Shown here one piece after another: positions 9,642 to 18,897 of a stretch of 64,000 nucleotides of DNA. The notes beneath the pieces are model-generated. The model had not been told where the DNA came from. It did not search any database and saw nothing but the letters and a program-made list of their open reading frames with translations. The stretch is taken from contig NZ_JAJSEC010000003.1 in the NCBI RefSeq assembly GCF_021272185.1, forward strand, positions 248,001-312,000. The letters run 5' to 3'. Position 1 is the first letter of the stretch. The number at the start of each line of letters is the position of its first letter. Origin of the DNA: Roseivivax sp. GX 12232 (GTDB lineage Bacteria > Pseudomonadota > Alphaproteobacteria > Rhodobacterales > Rhodobacteraceae). A program made the position numbers and the translations under genes.

Positions 9642-11360
9642 TCAGCCGGCGATCAGGCCCATGCTTTCGAGCTTCAGGATCACCTGGTGGGCGCAGTTGT
9701 CCACGTCGGTGCCCTCGGTCTCGACGCGCAGCTCGGGGTTCTGCGGCTCGTCGTAGGGGTCGGAGATGCCGGTGAACTCCTTGATCTTGCCTTCCCGCGC
9801 GAGCTTGTAGAGGCCCTTGCGGTCGCGGCGCTCGCATTCCTCGAGCGAGGTCGCCACGTGGATCTCGAGGAAGGCGCCGTATTGCTCGATCTCCTCGCGG
9901 ACCGCCCGGCGGGTGGCCGCATAGGGGGCGATCGGCGCGCAGATGGCGATGCCGCCGTTCTTGGTGATCTCCGAGGCCACATAGCCGATGCGGCGGATGT
10001 TGAGGTCGCGGTGCTCCTTCGAGAAGCCCAGCTCGGAGGAGAGGTTCTTCCGCACGATGTCACCATCGAGCAGCGTCACCGGGCGGCCGCCCATCTCCAT
10101 CAGCTTGACCATGAGCGCGTTGGCGATGGTCGATTTGCCCGAGCCCGAGAAGCCGGTGAAGAACACCGTGAAGCCCTGCTGGCTGCGCGGCGGACGGGTG
10201 CGGCGCAGCTCGGAGACCACCTCGGGGAAGGAGAACCAGTCCGGCACCTCGAGACCTTCCTGCAGGCGGCGCCGCAGCTCGGTGCCCGAGATGTTGAGGA
10301 TGGTCACCTGGTCCTTGTCCTCGATCTCGTCGATCGCCTCGTATTGGGCGCGCTCCTGCACGTAGACCATGTGTTTGAAATCGACCATCTCGATGCCGAT
10401 TTCCTCCTGGTGCGCGCGGAACAGCTCCTGGGCGTCATAGGGGCCGTAGAAATCCTCGCCGGCGGAGTTCTTGCCGGGGCCGGCATGGTCGCGGCCGACG
10501 ATGAAGTGCGTGCAGCCGTGGTTGCGGCGGATTAGACCGTGCCAGACCGCCTCGCGGGGGCCGGCCATGCGCATCGCCAGGTTCAGGAGCGACATGGTGG
10601 TGGTCGCGCCGGGGTATTTGTCGAGCACCGCCTCGTAGCAGCGCACCCGGGTGAAATGGTCCACGTCGCCGGGCTTGGTCATGCCGACGACCGGGTGGAT
10701 CAGGAGGTTGGCCTGGCTCTCGCGCGCGGCGCGGAAGGTCAGCTCCTGGTGGGCGCGGTGCAGCGGGTTGCGGGTCTGGAAGGCCACGACCTTGCGCCAG
10801 CCGAGCTTGCGGAAGCGCGCGCGCAGCTCGTTCGGCGTGTCGCGCGAGGCGCGGAAGTCGTAATGCGTGGGCTGCTGGATGCCGGTCACCGGCCCGCCGA
10901 GATAGACCTTGCCGGCGGTGTTGTGCAGGTAGTTGACCGCCGGATGCGCGGTGTCGTCGGCGCCGAAGACCTTCTCGGCCTCGCGCGCCTTGTTGGGCAC
11001 CCATTTGTCGGTGACGGTCATGGTGGCGAGGATGACACCCTCCTGGTCGCGGAGCGCGATGTCCTGGCCTTCCTCGATGCCCTCGGCGAAAGCCTCGGAG
11101 ACGTCGAGCGTGATCGGCATCGGCCAGAGCGACCCGTCGGCCAGGCGCATGTTCTCGACCACGCTGTCGTAGTCCTTCTCGCCCAGGAAGCCCTTGAGCG
11201 GGGAGAAGCCGCCGTTCATGAGGAGCTCGAGGTCGCAGATCTGGCGCGGGGTCAGATCGTGGCTGGTCAGGTCACCGGCCTCGACCTTCAGTTTCTGGGC
11301 GCTCTCGTAGGAGACATACAGCTCGGGCAGCGGGGCGAGGTTCGGTAATTCGATGCTCAT
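9642..11360 (-). CDS. Bifunctional sulfate adenylyltransferase/adenylylsulfate kinase
   Basis: The 572-residue fusion carries out the first two steps of sulfate assimilation, making APS and then PAPS. Residues 1-390 are a single-chain ATP sulfurylase (Sat type) with QTRNPLHRAH near residue 197 and GRDHAGPGKNS near 285. Residues about 395-572 are an APS kinase (CysC) with the P-loop FTGFSGSGKST and DGDIVRKNL. This differs from the heterodimeric CysDN of enterics. The ATG at 11360 gives the expected N-terminus. It appears to be transcribed alone, with a strong terminator. Confidence 0.96.
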   Translation of the reverse strand: MSIELPNLAPLPELYVSYESAQKLKVEAGDLTSHDLTPRQICDLELLMNGGFSPLKGFLGEKDYDSVVENMRLADGSLWPMPITLDVSEAFAEGIEEGQDIALRDQEGVILATMTVTDKWVPNKAREAEKVFGADDTAHPAVNYLHNTAGKVYLGGPVTGIQQPTHYDFRASRDTPNELRARFRKLGWRKVVAFQTRNPLHRAHQELTFRAARESQANLLIHPVVGMTKPGDVDHFTRVRCYEAVLDKYPGATTTMSLLNLAMRMAGPREAVWHGLIRRNHGCTHFIVGRDHAGPGKNSAGEDFYGPYDAQELFRAHQEEIGIEMVDFKHMVYVQERAQYEAIDEIEDKDQVTILNISGTELRRRLQEGLEVPDWFSFPEVVSELRRTRPPRSQQGFTVFFTGFSGSGKSTIANALMVKLMEMGGRPVTLLDGDIVRKNLSSELGFSKEHRDLNIRRIGYVASEITKNGGIAICAPIAPYAATRRAVREEIEQYGAFLEIHVATSLEECERRDRKGLYKLAREGKIKEFTGISDPYDEPQNPELRVETEGTDVDNCAHQVILKLESMGLIAG

Positions 11361-11601
11361 CGCGGTCTCGTCATCTCAAATGTTACGTCACGGGCGGAGC
11401 GGAGGCCGGAGCCGGCGCATGTCGGGCGCCATAGACCCATGGACGTAAGCTGGCAAGGCCGCTGCGGAAGCGGGCGGCAGGATGCTGCGGAATAGCCGCG
11501 TTGCGCGGGGCGCAAGGGGGCTTGGAGTGACTGGTGGGAGTTGTGAGGCTTTGGCGATCGTCCGAGTTCTGAACCGTCGGTGCCTGTTGAGAGGTGCCCC
11601 T

Positions 11602-11770
11602 CTTGCGCCCGAATAGCATCGAAGATGCCGGGCGCGCGCCGGACCGGCCCGATGGGCCGGCGCTCCTTGGGGTGGTGTGCATAGCTTTGAGTGCGCAATG
11701 ACCTTGCCGGGATAAAGCGCTTAGCTTGTAGGTCGGCAGCGCCGGCCCCCGGTCCGGCGCGCTCCCTCTG
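11602..11770 (+). repeat. Intergenic structured repeat, copy B
   Basis: This is a full copy of the 170-bp family with leading hairpin GCATC-GAA-GATGC, the T/A version of the stem. The closing arm has one change (GCGCGCTCCC for GCGCGCGCCC). It lies between sat-cysC and trxB. The surrounding intergenic DNA (11361-11601 and 11771-11991) holds no gene I can support; the minus-strand frame across it is the repeat itself. Confidence 0.9.
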
Positions 11771-11991
11771 TTGGTGAGTGTGGGGAGGTGGAGCGGGCGG
11801 GAAGGCGAGTATGGTGGCTGGGGTTCGATGGGCTATCCGGGGCGTTGCCGCCTTGGCGCGGGAAAGTCCTTCGGGCGTCCGGGGCCGCGCGTTTTTGGAG
11901 TGTCGCCTGTTGGTGGTGTGCATCTATGGCAGGGATTGGTGGGGCAACGCGTAAGCGGAGCTGCAGCTGGCCCAACCCCCAATCCCAAACC

Positions 11992-12019
11992 AAAAGGGGC
12001 CGCCCCCAACGGACGGCCC
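11992..12019 (-). terminator. Terminator of trxB
   Basis: On the minus strand GGGCCG (12019-12014) pairs with CGGCCC (12002-11997) and is followed by CTTTT. It is 59 bp past the trxB stop. Confidence 0.75.
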
Positions 12020-12077
12020 TTCCAATCTCTGCCGAGAGCACACAGCCCCCCGGAATCACCTCACACCCGCAAAAGCC

Positions 12078-13085
12078 TCACTCGGCCGCCGAATCCACCG
12101 GGGCGCCGTAGCCGAGCGGCAGGGTCTCGTCCTTGCCCTCGTCGACGCCCTGTTCGGCGAGCCAACGCTCGGCCTCGAGCGCGGCCATGCAGCCCATGCC
12201 GGCCGAGGTCACCGCCTGGCGATACTTGTGGTCCGTCAGGTCGCCCGCGGCGAAGATCCCGGGCACCGAGGTCTCGGTCGAATCGGGCTTGGTCACCACG
12301 TAGCCGCCCATGTGGGTCTCGAGCACGTCCTTCACCAGCTCGTTCGAGGGCGCATGGCCGATGGCGATGAAGACCCCCTTGGCGGCGATCTCGCTGATCT
12401 CGCCCGAGCGCACGTCGCGGACCTTCACGCCCTCGACCCCGAGCGGGCTCTCGGTGCCGGTGACCTCGGCCAGCTCGTGGTGCCAGAGCGGCTCGATCTT
12501 GGGGTTCTTGAAGAGCCGGTCCTGCAGGATCTTCTCGGCGCGCAGCTCGTCGCGGCGGTGCACCAGCGTCACCTTGGAGGCGAAATTGGTCAGGAACAGC
12601 GCCTCTTCCACGGCGGTGTTGCCGCCGCCGACCACGACGATCTCCTGGCCGCGGTAGAAGAAACCGTCGCAGGTCGCGCAGGCGGAGACGCCGAAGCCCT
12701 TGAACTTCTCCTCGGAGGGCAGGCCCAGCCATTTCGCCCGGGCGCCGGTGGCGAGGATGATCGCATCGGCCACATAGGTCGTGCCGCTGTCCGAGGAGGC
12801 CACGAAGGGGCGCTGGTCGAAGTCGATCTTGGTGATGATGTCGCCGATGATCTCGGTGCCCATGGCCTTGGCATGGGCCTCCATGCGCACCATGAGATCG
12901 GGGCCCTGGACCTCGGTGTCGCCGGGCCAGTTCTCGACCTCGGTGGTGGTGGTCAGCTGGCCGCCCGGCTCGATCCCCTGCACCAGGATCGGGTCGAGCA
13001 TGGCCCGGCTGGCATAGACGGCCGCGGTATAGCCCGCCGGGCCGGAGCCGATGATCAGAACCTTGGTGCGCTTGGTCTCGGACAT
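12078..13085 (-). CDS. trxB: Thioredoxin-disulfide reductase
   Basis: This 335-residue flavoenzyme transfers electrons from NADPH to thioredoxin. It has the FAD motif GSGPAGYTAAVYASRA near residue 14, the redox-active ACATCDG near residue 145, the NADPH motif GGGNTAVEEALFL near 165, and GIFAAGDLTD near 293. The ATG at 13085 follows GGAGGG at good spacing; the longer upstream frame has no family match. It appears monocistronic, flanked by repeat-rich intergenic DNA. Confidence 0.97.
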   Translation of the reverse strand: MSETKRTKVLIIGSGPAGYTAAVYASRAMLDPILVQGIEPGGQLTTTTEVENWPGDTEVQGPDLMVRMEAHAKAMGTEIIGDIITKIDFDQRPFVASSDSGTTYVADAIILATGARAKWLGLPSEEKFKGFGVSACATCDGFFYRGQEIVVVGGGNTAVEEALFLTNFASKVTLVHRRDELRAEKILQDRLFKNPKIEPLWHHELAEVTGTESPLGVEGVKVRDVRSGEISEIAAKGVFIAIGHAPSNELVKDVLETHMGGYVVTKPDSTETSVPGIFAAGDLTDHKYRQAVTSAGMGCMAALEAERWLAEQGVDEGKDETLPLGYGAPVDSAAE

Positions 13086-13288
13086 GAAGAGCCCTCCGGC
13101 TTTGGGTGTCGCCTCGTGGTGTCGGGGGGATATACGCATCCCCGCCCGGGCGCGCAAACCCTGCATGGCGGGAATGTCGGGGGAGAGGGGGGCTCGGCGC
13201 CGGTCTGCAACAGGTCGGCGTGTGCCGGCGGGTGTCGGGACTGCCTTCACCGCCCGATCCGCTAGATCACCCACCAAGCCGACTCCTC

Positions 13289-13456
13289 CTTGCGCCCGAA
13301 CAGCACCGAAGGTGCCGGGCGCGCGCCGGACCGGCCCCTTGGGCCGGCGCTCTTGTGGGTGGCGTGCCTAGTTCACAGTGAGCAATGACCTTGCCTGGAT
13401 AAAGCGCGCAGCTTGGAGGGCAGCAGCGCCGGCCCCCGGTCCGCCGCGCGCCCTCT
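13289..13456 (+). repeat. Intergenic structured repeat, copy C
   Basis: This copy has the GCACC-GAA-GGTGC leading hairpin and the CTT loop in its second hairpin (GGCCC-CTT-GGGCC). The inner arm is damaged (TGACCT against AGGGCA), and the closing arm has one change (CCGCC for CCGGC). It pairs in tandem with copy D, start to start 261 bp. Confidence 0.9.
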
Positions 13457-13549
13457 GGAGGTGCCTGTTGAGAGGGCAGCGAACCCCGGCCCCTATCGGA
13501 CGGCCCTCGGACCAACTTACGTTTTGTAAGCGCCAGCCTCGGGCAGCGC

Positions 13550-13720
13550 CTCTTGCGCCCGAACAGCATCGAAGATGCCGGGCGCGCGCCGGACCGGCCC
13601 CTTGGGCCGGCGCTCCTTGGAGTGGCCTGCCTAGCTCACAGCTTTTCCTGACCTTGCTGGGATAAAGCGCATAGCCCGGATGTCCGCAGCGCCGACCCCC
13701 GGTCCGGTGCGCGCCCTCTG
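13550..13720 (+). repeat. Intergenic structured repeat, copy D
   Basis: This copy has the GCATC-GAA-GATGC leading hairpin, loop CTT in the second hairpin, and a degraded inner arm (ATGTCCG). It is the downstream member of the C/D pair. Its 3' end is included in a local 104-bp tandem duplication. Confidence 0.9.
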
Positions 13721-13908
13721 TTGTGCTGGTGGAGAGGGTGGTCTGGGGGCGGGAGGAGACGTTAAGCGCGGTGTCGGCTCGTGCCGAACGAGTTGAGCCG
13801 GGCCGGTCCCGAGCGCGCCCTCCATTGAGGCGGTCGAAAAGGTGGCCTAGGTGCGGGTAGAGGCGTCATGCGTAGCCTCGGCTCGTGCCGAACGGCTCAA
13901 GCCGGGCC
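13699..13908 (+). repeat. Diverged 104-bp tandem duplication at the end of repeat D
   Basis: The 84 bases from 13721 (TTGTGCTGGTGGAGAGGG) align without gaps to those from 13825 (TTGAGGCGGTCGAAAAGG), both ending CGGCTCGTGCCGAACG then GCCGGGCC. The preceding bases of each unit resemble the closing arm of the 170-bp repeat (GCGCGCCCTC). The unit is therefore 104 bp and includes part of copy D. No gene is seen between 13278 and 14076. Confidence 0.75.
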
Positions 13909-14010
13909 AAACGACGGGCATCCCGCCCCGAACGGCCTCCGCCACCCCCAATCCCCCCCTCCAACCCCCGCCTCCCACCGGAAATAAAATTGCGGCGAGG
14001 CGACATAATA

Positions 14011-14040
14011 TTGCGCATTCCCCGGCGTCTGCTATATGAT
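14011..14040 (+). promoter_or_regulatory. Possible promoter of the Lrp regulator gene
   Basis: TTGCGC (14011-14016) with TATATG (14033-14038, 16-bp spacer) or TATGAT (14035-14040, 18-bp spacer) lies in a local A+T-rich patch about 40 bp before the coding start. Confidence 0.45.
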
Positions 14041-14076
14041 CGCGAAATCGCTGACCCCACGTCCATGGAGTTCCTC

Positions 14077-14577
14077 ATGCCCGCGCACCGGCTCGATCCG
14101 ATCGACAGAAAAATCCTGTCCGAGCTGCAGGCCGACGGGCGGATGACCAACGTGGAGCTCGCCAAACGGGTCGGCATCTCCGCGCCGCCCTGCCTGCGCC
14201 GGGTTCGCGCGCTCGAGGAACAGGGCTTCATCAAGGGCTATCACGCCGATGTCGACCCGCGCAGCCTCGGCTTCGAGGTGCAGGTCTTCGCCATGGTCGG
14301 GCTGCAAAGCCAGGCCGAGGCGGACCTCTCGGCCTTCGAGGCGCGCTGCCGCGACTGGCCGCTCGTGCGCGAGTGCCACATGCTGAACGGCGAGGTCGAC
14401 TTCATCCTGAAATGCGTGGCGCCGGACCTCTCGACCTTTCAGAGCTTCCTGACCGGAGACCTGCTGACCGCGCCGAACGTCGGCAGCGTGAAGACCTCGC
14501 TGGTGATCCGGGGCGCCAAGGATGACCCCGGCGTGCCTTTCGAGGTGCTGGAAGAACGGCTCTCGCGCACCGCCTGA
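14077..14577 (+). CDS. Lrp/AsnC-family transcriptional regulator
   Basis: The 166-residue protein has an N-terminal winged helix (LDPIDRKILSELQADGRMTN, then VELAKRVGISAPPCLRRVRAL) and a C-terminal RAM effector domain from about residue 70, containing ECHMLNGEVDFILK. Such proteins sense amino acids or related small molecules. I start it at the ATG at 14077, preceded by TGGAG at 14066-14070; an ATG at 14065 (MEFLMP) is also possible. It stands alone, convergent with the Hint-domain gene, so its targets are unknown. Confidence 0.9.
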   Translation: MPAHRLDPIDRKILSELQADGRMTNVELAKRVGISAPPCLRRVRALEEQGFIKGYHADVDPRSLGFEVQVFAMVGLQSQAEADLSAFEARCRDWPLVRECHMLNGEVDFILKCVAPDLSTFQSFLTGDLLTAPNVGSVKTSLVIRGAKDDPGVPFEVLEERLSRTA

Positions 14578-14674
14578 CGGCGCGGGCGGGCGCTCAAACC
14601 GCGCCGCCCTCAGCGACCCAAAGCTCCGAAAAACAACCGCCTCGGCGACCCGAAGGGCCGCCAGGCCACCCGCC

Positions 14675-15463
14675 TCAGCCGCCCAGCCGCAGCACCGCCT
14701 CGCGCGAGGTGCGGGGGCGGGAGAGCTCGCCGAAATCCTCGAGCCCGCGACAGCCGGGGAAAAGCGACAGGAAGGTCTCGAGATAGCCCGGGCCCAGCTC
14801 GCGGCGCAGGCCGGGGCCGGGATGGTAGCTCTCGATCTCGAGGTTGCCGACCTTCAGCGCCTTATGCTCGGCCAGCGCCACGTGGTAGATCTGCACCGAG
14901 CCGCCGGGCTGCACCGGGATCACCCGCTCGCCGTCGGCGTAATCGGCCAGGGGCACGAAGACGCTGTCATGCCCGATGGTCTCGCGGAAGCGGTCGCGGC
15001 GCACCAGGAAGCGGGCCGCGGGCCCGAAGACCATGTCGGTGCCCGGCATCTCGGGCCCGAAGGCCCCGCCGGTGACGCGGTAAAGCGTGGTCAGGATGCT
15101 GTCGCTGTCCTCGACCCGGGGCACATAGCTGGTCGAGCCGATCCAGATCACGGGCTCGGCGCCGTCCGAGGTCTCGACGTAATCGCCGGGCACCAGGTCC
15201 TCGACCGCGACCGGTCCCGAAGGGGTCTGCAACAGCGTGCCGCGCGCGAAGCCGCCGGCGGTCTCTTCGAAGACCGGATGGGCGGGCGCCGTGCGCGAGA
15301 GATATTCGACGGTAAGATCCGGGAGAAGGGCGGCGGCCTCGTATCTGCGCATGAGAGAAAGGGCACGACGAGGCCGCCCGACCGGACGAGCAAACGACTC
15401 TTGCGAGACGCGGTGTGAGCGCGGTGCATGGGCGTTGAGAAGGGGCGCCTGAAGACTGTTCAT
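14675..15463 (-). CDS. Hint-domain protein lacking the catalytic cysteine
   Basis: The 262-residue protein has a Hint (hedgehog/intein) fold from about residue 70: FARGTLLQTPSGPVAVEDL, then VPGDYVETSDGAEPVIWIG, and a late VESYHPG-like segment (IESYHPGPGLR). True inteins begin this domain with Cys; here the position is Gly, so self-splicing is not expected. This matches short Hint_2-type proteins common in Rhodobacterales whose role is unknown. The ATG at 15463 follows AGGGTG. A small palindrome, CCTATAAATAGG (15472-15483), lies directly upstream and could be regulatory. Confidence 0.82.
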   Translation of the reverse strand: MNSLQAPLLNAHAPRSHRVSQESFARPVGRPRRALSLMRRYEAAALLPDLTVEYLSRTAPAHPVFEETAGGFARGTLLQTPSGPVAVEDLVPGDYVETSDGAEPVIWIGSTSYVPRVEDSDSILTTLYRVTGGAFGPEMPGTDMVFGPAARFLVRRDRFRETIGHDSVFVPLADYADGERVIPVQPGGSVQIYHVALAEHKALKVGNLEIESYHPGPGLRRELGPGYLETFLSLFPGCRGLEDFGELSRPRTSREAVLRLGG

Positions 15464-15575
15464 GTGATCACCCTATAAATAGGCTGTCACATCCGTGCTG
15501 GCCCCCACCAACAACGACGAACGGACGTTGCGACTGCGTTCATCATCAATAGGCCGGATCCGCGGCATTCTGTCA

Positions 15576-15615
15576 AAAAAAGAAACGGATTGGCGGCGGC
15601 GGGCCGGCCAATCCG
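15576..15615 (-). terminator. Terminator of the 51-residue small gene
   Basis: On the minus strand CGGATTGGC (15615-15607) pairs with GCCAATCCG (15594-15586) and is followed by TTTCTTTTTTT. The strong U-tract shows that the short gene just upstream is a real transcription unit. Confidence 0.85.
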
Positions 15616-15688
15616 AGTCACGAGGGAAGATTGTTCTCGGGGCGCGGGCCAGTCCCGCCACAATTGGCGGGCGGGCCAGCGAATCACT

Positions 15689-15844
15689 TCAGGCGCTCTT
15701 GCGGTCCCGGGGCGCGGGCGCGGCGGCAAGCTTGCGGCGCGCGATGGCCGCGTTGCGCGGGGCGCCGCGCTGGAAGGGCAGGGCGGTGTCGAACTCTTCG
15801 GCGCTTTTCAGGATCGAGGCGATGAAGCGGCGCTTGGGGGTCAT
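15689..15844 (-). CDS. Small basic conserved-looking protein
   Basis: The 51-residue product reads MTPKRRFIASILKSAEEFDT and continues LPFQRGAPRNAAIARRKL. It is strongly basic with a short acidic helix. AAAGGA lies 8 bp before the ATG, and a clear terminator follows. I recall similar proteins in Rhodobacterales but cannot name a family or function. The upstream DNA (15845-16105) holds its probable promoter and a direct repeat of GGCGGTTTT; no other gene is seen there. Confidence 0.7.
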   Translation of the reverse strand: MTPKRRFIASILKSAEEFDTALPFQRGAPRNAAIARRKLAAAPAPRDRKSA

Positions 15845-16105
15845 GGCGGCGGTGTCCTTTGGCTCTTGTCTCTGCTCGGGCGGGGTCTCTCTGCCCCTGG
15901 CCTCGGGCTCAGGATGTCGCCGGTTTGGGGCGCGTCTTTGACGGGTTCGAGACAATTTTCCGAAAACCGCCACATTGTTCGAAAAACCGCCGATACGGCC
16001 GATTGATCAGAAATCATGGCCAATCAGGCCGTCAGCGTCGGGATTGTTGCGTATATTGCGGCAAAACCAGGGCGCGGGGGGCGCACACAGGCCCACGGCG
16101 CCCGC

Positions 16106-16864
16106 TCAGAGCCGGATCGTCGAGATCAGCCGCCCGTAGTCGGCCTCCTGCGCATGGGTGGCGCGGCGGAAGGAATAGAAGCGGTGCGCGTCGGAATAGG
16201 TGCAATGCCGGGTCCATTCGGCGCGCACGCCCGCCTCGCGCAGGAGGTGCAGTCCGAAGCCCGGCAGGTCGAAGAGCATCCGGTCGCCGTTACCTTGCGC
16301 GAAGAACCGCAGGTAGGCGCGGTTCTCGGCCTCGAAGGTGTCGAAGAACTCGGGGCCGACCTCATAAGCGCGCTGGCTGATGGTCGGGCCGATGCTGGCG
16401 CGAATGCGGTCGCGCTGGGCGCCGAGCCGCTCCATGGCCGTCACCGTCGCCTCCAAGACGCCCGCGAGCGCCCCGCGCCAGCCCGCGTGCGCCGCGCCGA
16501 TCACCCCGGCCTCGGCATCGGCGAAAAGCACCGGCTGGCAGTCGGCGGTCAGCACGCCGAGCGCGATGCCCGGGCGGTTGGTGACCATGGCGTCGGCGCG
16601 CGGGCGCGGCTGGCCGAGGTCGGGATCGGTCACGGTGACCACCTCGGCGGAATGGATCTGGTGCACCGTCACCAGCGCGCTGCGGGCGACCTGCATGGCC
16701 TCGGCCACGCGGGCGCGGTTGATCTCGACCATCTCGGATTGATCCGAGGAGCCGGTGCCGCAGTTCAGCCCGTGGAACACGCCCGAGGAGGCGCCGCCGC
16801 GGCGGGTGAAGAAGCCGTGCCTCAGGGGCGCCAGCGCCGGAGAGGTGATGATCTCCAGCGTCAC
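16106..16864 (-). CDS. pgeF: Peptidoglycan editing factor PgeF (YfiH/laccase-domain family)
   Basis: The 252-residue protein belongs to the Cu/Zn oxidoreductase-like YfiH family, linked to peptidoglycan editing and to purine nucleoside cleavage. The metal-site motifs are VHQIHS near residue 67, LTADCQPV near 105 and AAHAGWRG near 124. The start is GTG (16864), overlapping the TGA of the preceding gene. It is the last gene of lgt-midA-pgeF, all linked by 4-bp overlaps. Confidence 0.93.
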   Translation of the reverse strand: MTLEIITSPALAPLRHGFFTRRGGASSGVFHGLNCGTGSSDQSEMVEINRARVAEAMQVARSALVTVHQIHSAEVVTVTDPDLGQPRPRADAMVTNRPGIALGVLTADCQPVLFADAEAGVIGAAHAGWRGALAGVLEATVTAMERLGAQRDRIRASIGPTISQRAYEVGPEFFDTFEAENRAYLRFFAQGNGDRMLFDLPGFGLHLLREAGVRAEWTRHCTYSDAHRFYSFRRATHAQEADYGRLISTIRL

Positions 16865-17925
16865 GGCGCCAACCCCGGCGGCACGCCCGCGTCCTTTGGC
16901 ACGATACCCATTACCTTGAAGAGAGAGCCCATTTCCTCGGGGTGGGTCAACCGGCGATGCGCGGCGACATGGGCTTCGAGCGCGGGGCCGGAGAGCCGGG
17001 CGGCCAGCGCCTCGGCGCGGGGCGTGATGCCGAGCCGTTCGAGGAAGACGCCCTGGGTGACCACCGGCGTTGCCGTTGCGGGGGCGGCGGCGCGGGCCAG
17101 CGCGCCGAAGTCCACATGGGCGGTCAGATCGGCCTCGCCCGGGGTCTCGAGCACCGGCACCTTGCGGTGCGCCTTCAGCGCCTGGAAGCTGTCGCCGAGG
17201 CTGGTTTCGGCACCGTAGTCGATCACCAGCGCCAGCCCGCCGGCCTGCGCGATGCGCTCGCCGATGAGCGTGGCGACACCCTCGGCCGCCTGGCTGACCT
17301 CGACGAGGTCACCGTCGCGGGTGTCCGCCAGCCGGTGGGCCAGGTCGGGGCGGTCCGTCGCCTCGCCGAGGCCGAAGGTCAAGCGCTCGCCCTCGAGCCC
17401 AATCACCCGCTCGCGCCAGCCCGGTCCGTCGCGCAGGAATTGCCGCACCGGCAGGGCGTCGAAGAACTCGTTGGCCAGAAGGAAAAGCGGCGCGTCCTGC
17501 GGCAGGGCCTCGGCGCTGTCGACCCAGGCCACCTCGTGGCCGTCCAGCGTCTCGCGCTGGCGCGCGCGCAGGGCAGGCGAGGCCTCGACCAGGGTGACGC
17601 GGGCGGCGGCGTGGAAGCCCGGCACTCGCGCCGTGGCGCGCAGCACGTCGGCCATGAGCGTGCCGCGCCCGGGGCCCAGCTCGGCCAGGGTGAAGGGCGC
17701 GGGCGCCCCCTGGTCGAGCCAGCTTTGCGCCAGGCACAACCCGACCAGCTCGCCGAACATCTGGCTGATCTCGGGGGCGGTGATGAAATCGCCTGCGCGG
17801 CCCAGCGGGTCGCGGGTCGCGTAGTAGCCGTGGCGCGGGTGGAAGAGGCAGAGGCTCATGTATTCCGCCACCGACATCGGCCCCTCGCCCGCGATCCGGG
17901 ACGTGAGAAGCGCCGACAGCGTCAT
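16861..17925 (-). CDS. MidA-family SAM-dependent methyltransferase
   Basis: The 354-residue protein matches the MidA/NDUFAF7 family of protein arginine methyltransferases: [20 protein letters not shown] near residue 28, the SAM motif [10 protein letters not shown] near 81, and [13 protein letters not shown] near 149. In mitochondria the homologue methylates a complex I subunit; the bacterial substrate is less certain. It starts at the ATG at 17925, overlapping the lgt stop by 4 bp, and its stop overlaps pgeF. Confidence 0.93.
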   Translation of the reverse strand: MTLSALLTSRIAGEGPMSVAEYMSLCLFHPRHGYYATRDPLGRAGDFITAPEISQMFGELVGLCLAQSWLDQGAPAPFTLAELGPGRGTLMADVLRATARVPGFHAAARVTLVEASPALRARQRETLDGHEVAWVDSAEALPQDAPLFLLANEFFDALPVRQFLRDGPGWRERVIGLEGERLTFGLGEATDRPDLAHRLADTRDGDLVEVSQAAEGVATLIGERIAQAGGLALVIDYGAETSLGDSFQALKAHRKVPVLETPGEADLTAHVDFGALARAAAPATATPVVTQGVFLERLGITPRAEALAARLSGPALEAHVAAHRRLTHPEEMGSLFKVMGIVPKDAGVPPGLAP

Positions 17926-18806
17926 GTCCGCCGCGCCCGCATCACCAGGTAGAGCCCCAGCGCGATCATCGGCAGCGACAGGATCTGTCCCATGGTCAGC
18001 CCATAGCCGCCGATGTGCCAGGCCAGGCCCAGCGGGTTCTCGGGGGTGACGAACTGCGAGTCGGGCTGGCGCAGGAACTCCACCGTGAAGCGCGCGAGCC
18101 CGTAGCCCGCCGCGAAGATCCCCGTGGCCAGCCCCGGGTGGCGCAGGAGGCCGCGCCGGAAGGCGAGATAGAGCAGCAAGGCGCCGAGGATCAGCCCTTC
18201 CAGCGCCGCCTCGTAGAGTTGCGAGGGATGGCGCGCGCAAAGCTCGCCGATCGGCTGGCCGCAGGACTGCGCAAGCTCGCCGGGGAAGATCACCCCCCAG
18301 GGCAGATCGGTTGGGCGGCCCCAGAGCTCGGCGTTGATGAAATTCGCGATCCGCCCCAGCAGGAGCCCCGGCGGCGCGGCCAGCGCCAGCATGTCGGCGG
18401 TGCTCAAGAGCGGCGCGCCCTGCCGCCGGGCGTAGAGCGTCGCGGCCAGAACCACGCCCAGGAGCCCGCCGTGGAAGGCCATGCCGCCCTGCCAGACCGC
18501 GAAGACCTGCATAGGATGGGCAAGGTAATAGCCCGGCTGGTAGAACAGCACGAAGCCCAGCCGCCCGCCGAGGATCACCCCGAAGATGATCCAGGTCAGC
18601 AGCTCCTCGACCTGTTCGGGGCGCATCGGCGGGGTCTCGCGCGGCCAGAGCGCCGGACGGCGAACCGCCGCCACCGCCAGCCGCCAGCCGATCAGCAGGC
18701 CCGCGATATAGGCCAGCGCGTACCAGCGCAGGGCGAACTCGGTCCCGAAGAGCGAGATCGAGACGAGGTTGGGCGAGATCTGCGGGAAGTCGAGCGCGGC
18801 GATCAT
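17922..18806 (-). CDS. lgt: Prolipoprotein diacylglyceryl transferase
   Basis: The 294-residue inner-membrane enzyme attaches diacylglycerol from phosphatidylglycerol to the lipobox cysteine of prolipoproteins. About seven helices are visible. The motifs are [11 protein letters not shown] near residue 105 and the Lgt signature [15 protein letters not shown] near 150. The start is the ATG at 18806 ([12 protein letters not shown]); the longer frame is unsupported. It is the first gene of a three-gene operon divergent from ubiK. Confidence 0.97.
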   Translation of the reverse strand: MIAALDFPQISPNLVSISLFGTEFALRWYALAYIAGLLIGWRLAVAAVRRPALWPRETPPMRPEQVEELLTWIIFGVILGGRLGFVLFYQPGYYLAHPMQVFAVWQGGMAFHGGLLGVVLAATLYARRQGAPLLSTADMLALAAPPGLLLGRIANFINAELWGRPTDLPWGVIFPGELAQSCGQPIGELCARHPSQLYEAALEGLILGALLLYLAFRRGLLRHPGLATGIFAAGYGLARFTVEFLRQPDSQFVTPENPLGLAWHIGGYGLTMGQILSLPMIALGLYLVMRARRT

Positions 18807-18897
18807 GGCGCTGAGAGGCCATGCCGGGGCGGGAGAGTCAACCTTGAGACGAGGCCCCGCAAGGGCCATATAGCGGGCAAGCGATCAGGAGAGAGAC

